From positions 1,922,001 through 1,986,000 of the forward strand of contig NZ_CP134053.1 of NCBI RefSeq assembly GCF_031583065.1: a stretch of 64,000 bases of DNA, in the 5' to 3' direction. Both the position numbers and the translations under genes were made by a program. The notes beneath the pieces were generated by a model, which saw only the letters and a program-made list of their open reading frames with translations, did not search any database and had not been told where the DNA came from. Each line of letters starts with the position of its first letter. Within the stretch, counting starts at the first letter, position 1. The DNA is from Streptomyces sp. CGMCC 4.7035 (GTDB taxonomy: Bacteria; Actinomycetota; Actinomycetes; Streptomycetales; Streptomycetaceae). Positions 60,164-64,000 of this stretch are shown here, in pieces.

Positions 60164-61450
60164 ATGCGCACCGCCGCAAACGAAACGACTCAGCCGTGCC
60201 CGGAGTGCGGGGCCGGAATCCGTGCGGACGGTCGGTTCACCATCTGGTGCGTCGCCTGTGAATGGAACGTGGACCCGGCAGGGCCACAGGAGGAGCACGG
60301 GCGGCTGGAAAGGGCGCGCCGCGCCTTGGCCCAACGGCACGGTGAGAAGCTGCTCGCAGAGGTGTTGGACGGGGGAATTCGGCGGCCGCGGCGGGACGCC
60401 TCCGCGCTCCTCGCCTACGCGATCGCGCTCGCCGTGCACGGCGTCACCGTGGCGCTGGCCGCGGGCGGGATCTGGTGTGTCGTGAGTGGCTGGGGTGGGG
60501 CGGGGATGGCGCTGGGCCTGTTCCTCCTGGTGGCGGCGTGGGCCCTCCGGCCGCGGCCTGCGCGGTTGCCCAAGGAATGGCCGGTGCTGCACCGCGCCGA
60601 CGCCCCCGAGTTGTACGCGCTGGTCGACGAGGTTGCTCAGGTGGTCGGTACCCGCGGTGTGGACGTGATCACGGTCGGTGCGGAGGTCAATGCGAGCGTC
60701 ATGGCCTATGGCGTGCGCGGACGCCGGTCGTTGATGCTGGGGCTGCCCCTGTGGGAGATCCTCACGCCGCAGCAGCGGGTGGCCCTGCTGGGCCACGAAC
60801 TGGGCCACTACAGCAACGGGGACACCCGCCATGGTCTGGTCGTGGCGACGGCTTACCGTTCGCTGACCACCTGGCGCTACTACTTCCTTCCGATCGAGAA
60901 CCCGTCCGGCGTCGAAATACTCGTCAACGTGCTCTACTTCGTGCCCAGTTTGCTCATCCAGGGCTTGCTGATGCTGCTGGACCAACTGATGCTGCGGGCC
61001 ACCCAGCGTGCCGAGTACCTCGCCGACCGCGAGGCCGCCCGTGCCGGGTCCACCGAGGCCGCCGTGGGGCTCATGGACTGGCTCCTGGTCAGGGATTCGG
61101 CCGCCACCACCCTGCGGCGCGAGGCCAACAACGCCGCCCGGACCGGGCCGCGCGCCGCCCGCGAGGCCGAGGCCCGGGCTGACGAGCTGTGGGAGCGGCT
61201 CTCCGCGCACATGGCGTCGATCCCGGAGTACGAGTACGAGCGTCAGCGGCGGGTCGGCGCCCGACGCGGACACAGCGTCGACGCGACCCACCCTCCGACA
61301 CACCTCAGGCGTCAGTGCCTGCTCGCCGACGCGCCCGTGCCCGCGGCCGTGGTGGGGGACGCAGACCGGGAGCGCCGGATCGCCGTGGAACTTGCCGACG
61401 CGCGCAGCACGGTGGCCCGGCGGATCGTAAGGGAGGGCTTCGACGGCTAG
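60164..61450 (+). CDS. M48-family zinc peptidase with N-terminal zinc ribbon
   Basis: The 428-residue protein starts with a CPECG...WCVAC zinc ribbon (residues 12-32). Two membrane helices follow (ALAVHGVTVALAAGGIWCVV and MALGLFLLVAAWAL), then the M48 domain with HELGH (211-215) and a downstream Glu in QRAEYLADREAARAG as third ligand. A further hydrophobic hairpin lies around VEILVNVLYFVPSLLIQGLL. The order resembles HtpX-like peptidases. The zinc ribbon in front is unusual. Probably a membrane peptidase facing the cytoplasm. Confidence 0.88.
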   Translation: MRTAANETTQPCPECGAGIRADGRFTIWCVACEWNVDPAGPQEEHGRLERARRALAQRHGEKLLAEVLDGGIRRPRRDASALLAYAIALAVHGVTVALAAGGIWCVVSGWGGAGMALGLFLLVAAWALRPRPARLPKEWPVLHRADAPELYALVDEVAQVVGTRGVDVITVGAEVNASVMAYGVRGRRSLMLGLPLWEILTPQQRVALLGHELGHYSNGDTRHGLVVATAYRSLTTWRYYFLPIENPSGVEILVNVLYFVPSLLIQGLLMLLDQLMLRATQRAEYLADREAARAGSTEAAVGLMDWLLVRDSAATTLRREANNAARTGPRAAREAEARADELWERLSAHMASIPEYEYERQRRVGARRGHSVDATHPPTHLRRQCLLADAPVPAAVVGDADRERRIAVELADARSTVARRIVREGFDG

Positions 61451-61491
61451 CGGCTTTCTGCGGATTGAGGCCCGCCCCGCGCAGTGCATGC

Positions 61492-61669
61492 TTTCCCGAG
61501 CTCTTGGAGGACTACCTGGCCTCGGCGAGTCCCGATCTGGTCCGGCAGATGCTCGCGGTCTGCGCAACCGTGCCGATGAGCGCGGATGCGCAGGAGGCTT
61601 GCAACGTCGAGAACTCGGGAAGTTGCCCGCGAGCGCGTCAGCCGCCGCCACAGCTACCGCCCCGCGTAA
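61492..61669 (+). pseudogene. IS256-family transposase N-terminal remnant
   Basis: CFPELLEDYLASASPDLVRQ followed by MLAVCATVPMSADAQEACN matches the start of Mutator/IS256 transposases. A one-base shift near 61605-61620 moves the continuation (EVARERVSRRHSYRPA) to another frame, and the rest of the element is gone. No terminal inverted repeats were found. Confidence 0.75.
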
Positions 61670-61770
61670 TGATCAGGCGTCATTCGGGTGTGATGCCTAA
61701 GCGGTTGCGGGCTCGGAACAGTGAGAAAAATGCCTGATCAGAGGGGGCGGGCGAGTGTATCGTCGCCCGC

Positions 61771-62301
61771 ATGCCTGAACTGATCTCACCCACAGTTCGA
61801 CTCCGGTCCTCATGGCTCGCGGCGCGTGACGAGTGGCCTCCCGGTGCCCACCAGGACGGGACCGGATTGCGTCTCGCACCCGATGCCGACCTTGCCGGCT
61901 CCGAGGTCTTCTCGGTTTGGGTCGAGCGGCTGCGGAAGCAGTCGGACACGTCGGTTGCCTTGGGAGAGGGGCGCGTCCACGCCACCCACTGGTGGATAGT
62001 CGAGGGCGACAGCTATCTGGGCGCCATCGATGTGCGGCACTATCTGAACGCCTTTCTGCTCGATGTCGGCGGGCACATCGGCTACAGCATTCGGCCCTCC
62101 GCTCGCAGACGCGGCTTGGCCACCTGGGCCCTCGGGGCGGTTCTGCCCGAGGCCCGCGCGCTCGGCTTGGACAGGGTCCTCGTCACCTGCGACGACGACA
62201 ACATCGGGTCGGCACGCAGCATCGAGCGCAACGGTGGTGTTCTGGAGGATGTGCGCTCCACCGACGCGGGCGTCAAGCGGCGCTACTGGATCGCGCTGTA
62301 G
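61771..62301 (+). CDS. GNAT-family N-acetyltransferase
   Basis: The 176-residue protein has the acetyl-CoA-binding motif A as IGYSIRPSARRRGLATWALG (R/Q-x-x-G-x-A) followed by ALGLDRVLVTCDDDNIGSAR and SIERNGGVLED, as in GNAT enzymes acting on small molecules or ribosomal proteins. TATCGT (61758-61763) 7 bases ahead of the ATG suggests a leaderless transcript. It follows the IS remnant; the target substrate is unknown. A terminator is at 62339. Confidence 0.9.
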   Translation: MPELISPTVRLRSSWLAARDEWPPGAHQDGTGLRLAPDADLAGSEVFSVWVERLRKQSDTSVALGEGRVHATHWWIVEGDSYLGAIDVRHYLNAFLLDVGGHIGYSIRPSARRRGLATWALGAVLPEARALGLDRVLVTCDDDNIGSARSIERNGGVLEDVRSTDAGVKRRYWIAL

Positions 62302-62338
62302 ACAGTGGTGCAGCCGTGGCATCCCCACCCCGAACGCA

Positions 62339-62384
62339 GGTCGGCCGCCCCGGAACAGGGGGGGGCGTTCCGAGGCGGCCGACC
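62339..62384 (+). terminator. Terminator after the GNAT gene
   Basis: GGTCGGCCGCC pairs with GGCGGCCGACC (11 bp), and inside CGGAAC pairs with GTTCCG (6 bp), giving a long nearly continuous stem 38 bases past the stop. Confidence 0.82.
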
Positions 62385-62651
62385 GGATCGGTGTGCCGCC
62401 CGCCCCGGGGGGTTTGGGGCGTGCGGCCGTCCGATCGTGAGGAGAACCGGAGCCGGAAGCTCCGGGTGTGTGCGCGAGGCACGACCAGGTCGAAGCTGGG
62501 GAGGCCCCGGCCTGGTGTCGCCCACAGTCCCCTGTGGGCGGGGTGTATCTCTCATCTGGGTAGAACCTACGGCAGGAAAAACCGCTCCGACAGCCGGAAT
62601 CGCGTCCCGTCATGCACCTCGCACACCTTCTTCACACGCTCTGCCCCCTGT

Positions 62652-62693
62652 CGCCCCAGCCCCGGAATCACGACGGACGGAGGGGCTGGGGCG
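62652..62693 (-). terminator. Terminator after gabT
   Basis: CGCCCCAGCCCC pairs perfectly with GGGGCTGGGGCG (12 bp) in the convergent gap, about 75 bases beyond the gabT stop on the minus strand. Confidence 0.72.
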
Positions 62694-62768
62694 GGAGGGC
62701 GTTCAGGGGCGCCCATGCTGTGGCTCAGCTGCGGGTTTCCTGTGGCGCGAGCGCCGGTTCCCCGTGGC

Positions 62769-64000
62769 TCAGATGCGTGCGAACGACTGCTCGATGATGT
62801 CGAGGCCCTCGTTCAGCAGGTCCTGGCCGATGACCAGCGGGGGCAGGAAACGCAGCACGTTGCCGTAGGTGCCACAGGTCAGGACCAGCAGGCCCTCCTG
62901 GTGGCAGGCCTTGGCGAGCGCGCCGGTCGCCTCCGGGTTCGGCTCCTTGGTCGTGCGGTCCTTGACCAGCTCGATCGCGATCATCGCGCCGCGGCCGCGG
63001 ATGTCGCCGATGATGTCGAACTTCTCGGCCATCGCCGTGAGGCGGGCCTTCATCGTCTCCTCGATCTCCTTCGCCCGGGCGTTGAGGTCGAGCTCCTTCA
63101 TCGTCTCGATCGCGCCCAGCGCACCCGCGCAGGCGACCGGGTTGCCGCCGTAGGTGCCGCCCAGGCCGCCCGCGTGCGCGGCGTCCATGATCTCGGCGCG
63201 GCCGGTCACGGCGGCCAGCGGGAGGCCGCCGGCGATGCCCTTGGCGGTGGTGATCAGGTCCGGGACGATGCCCTCGTCCTCGCACGCGAACCACTGGCCC
63301 GTGCGGCAGAAGCCGGACTGGATCTCGTCGGCGACGAAGACGATGCCGTTGTCGGCGGCGAACTGGCGGATCGCGGGCAGGAAGCCCTTCGCCGGCTCGA
63401 TGAAGCCGCCCTCGCCGAGCACCGGCTCGACGATGATCGCGGCCACGTTGTCCGGGCCGACCTGCTTGGTGATCTGGTCGATGGCCTGGGCGGCGGCCTC
63501 CGGGCCCGCGTTCTCCGGGCCGGTCGGCCAGCGGTAGGCGTACGCCATCGGCATGCGGTAGACCTCGGGCGCGAACGGGCCGAAGCCGTGCTTGTACGGC
63601 ATGTTCTTCGCCGTCAGGGCCATCGTGAGGTTCGTACGGCCGTGGTAGCCGTGGTCGAAGACCACGACCGCCTGGCGCTTGGTGTACGCGCGGGCGATCT
63701 TGACCGCGTTCTCGACGGCCTCGGCGCCCGAGTTGAACAGGGCCGACTTCTTGGCGTGGTCGCCGGGGGTCAGCTCGGCGAGGGCCTCGGCGACCTCCAC
63801 GTAGCCCTCGTACGGCGTGACCATGAAACAGGTGTGCGTGAAGTCCTGGAGCTGGGCGGAGGCCCGGCGTACGACGGCCTCGGCGGAGGCGCCCACGGAC
63901 GTCACGGCGATGCCGGAGCCGAAGTCGATCAGACGGTTGCCGTCGACGTCCTCGATGATGCCGCCGCCCGCACGCGTGGTGAAGACCGGCAGCACGGAGC
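62769..64000 (-). CDS. gabT: 4-aminobutyrate aminotransferase, 5' end beyond the window
   Basis: At least 410 residues of a class III PLP aminotransferase; the frame is open to the window edge, so the N-terminus is missing. Motifs are LIDFGSGIAVTSVGAS, LFNSGAEAVENAVKIARAYT, FDHGYHGRTNLTMALTAK, EPVLGEGGFIEPAKGFL, DEIQSGFCRTG and the PLP lysine in TTAKGIAGGLPLAAV, all typical of GabT. It converts GABA and 2-oxoglutarate to succinate semialdehyde and glutamate, the step after the two aminobutyraldehyde dehydrogenases. Confidence 0.95.
   Translation of the reverse strand, partial: SVLPVFTTRAGGGIIEDVDGNRLIDFGSGIAVTSVGASAEAVVRRASAQLQDFTHTCFMVTPYEGYVEVAEALAELTPGDHAKKSALFNSGAEAVENAVKIARAYTKRQAVVVFDHGYHGRTNLTMALTAKNMPYKHGFGPFAPEVYRMPMAYAYRWPTGPENAGPEAAAQAIDQITKQVGPDNVAAIIVEPVLGEGGFIEPAKGFLPAIRQFAADNGIVFVADEIQSGFCRTGQWFACEDEGIVPDLITTAKGIAGGLPLAAVTGRAEIMDAAHAGGLGGTYGGNPVACAGALGAIETMKELDLNARAKEIEETMKARLTAMAEKFDIIGDIRGRGAMIAIELVKDRTTKEPNPEATGALAKACHQEGLLVLTCGTYGNVLRFLPPLVIGQDLLNEGLDIIEQSFARI

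Larger units (their letters stand above)
62302..62768. other. Convergent intergenic region with three strong hairpins
   Basis: No gene is supported in these 467 bases. Hairpins: 62339-62384 (terminator of the GNAT gene), CGCCCACAG-TCCC-CTGTGGGCG at 62519-62540, and 62652-62693 (terminator of gabT). Some short open frames have no family signature. Confidence 0.7.

Noticed and set aside
62519..62630. Possible tRNA or small RNA gene in the GNAT-gabT gap
   Set aside because: A 9-bp hairpin is present, but no cloverleaf, T-loop or CCA end could be built.
1..64000. CRISPR arrays, phage genes, rRNA and tRNA genes, biosynthetic clusters, restriction or toxin-antitoxin systems
   Set aside because: Looked for on both strands; no regularly spaced repeats, structural RNA signatures or characteristic gene sets were found.

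Overview
The window is about 64 kb of very GC-rich DNA. Codon third positions are strongly G/C, many starts are GTG or TTG, and many genes look leaderless. It contains whiG, four tandem signal peptidases (sipW-sipZ), a DasR-type operator before a chitinase, and a LAXTG sortase substrate. Together these point to a Streptomyces chromosome, in the conserved core rather than the arms. From memory, gene order resembles the S. coelicolor ftsH-rpsP-sip-whiG-rpsB-frr-rlmN-gabT segment; this was not checked by alignment.

Region 1 (1-16290) is housekeeping and development. It holds the end of an FtsH-like protease, a methyltransferase, proS, a SprT-like zinc protein, and the rpsP-KH-rimM-trmD-rplS ribosome/tRNA operon. 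The four type I signal peptidases follow, then NUDIX, DUF2469, YraN, a ComM-like ATPase, DprA and the sporulation sigma factor WhiG. Region 2 (16465-24333) has a TetR regulator, a frameshifted M23 peptidase, the rpsB-tsf and pyrH-frr-cdsA translation/nucleotide/lipid set, and rlmN. A pair of DnaA-box-like sequences lies in front of rpsB.

Region 3 (24358-32186) starts with a TPP riboswitch ahead of a thiamine ABC importer (thiB-thiP-thiQ). Next come a Streptomyces-type intergenic repeat, a LAETG surface protein with a strong promoter, a VOC protein, and an ABC pair whose ATPase has degenerate signature motifs.

Region 4 (32415-64000) is mainly polyamine and GABA catabolism. It has a putrescine-type aminotransferase, an Lrp/AsnC regulator, two aminobutyraldehyde-type dehydrogenases, an orphan PotD, a potDABC operon followed by a PuuB-like FAD oxidoreductase, and gabT at the right edge. 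Inside this set sit a MmyB-type regulator pseudogene, a MacB-like ABC exporter divergent from a two-component system, and a leaderless membrane protein under a perfect palindrome. There is also an ECF sigma factor fused to a zinc-finger/membrane/extracytoplasmic region, then GDPD, adenosine deaminase, DUF4190 and NADAR genes. After the FAD oxidoreductase come a GH18 chitinase with a DasR site, a PAP2 phosphatase, a zinc-ribbon M48 peptidase, an IS256 transposase remnant and a GNAT acetyltransferase.

The likely logic of region 4 is that PotDABC imports polyamines, aminotransferase or FAD-oxidase routes plus the aldehyde dehydrogenases convert them to GABA, and GabT passes GABA towards succinate. 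The Lrp-family protein is the probable local regulator. No rRNA, tRNA, CRISPR array or intact mobile element was seen. The items most worth a second look are the sigma/anti-sigma/exported-domain fusion, the ABC ATPase with altered motifs, the sipX reading frame running 311 nt into sipY, the DnaA-box pair before rpsB, and several large perfect hairpins.
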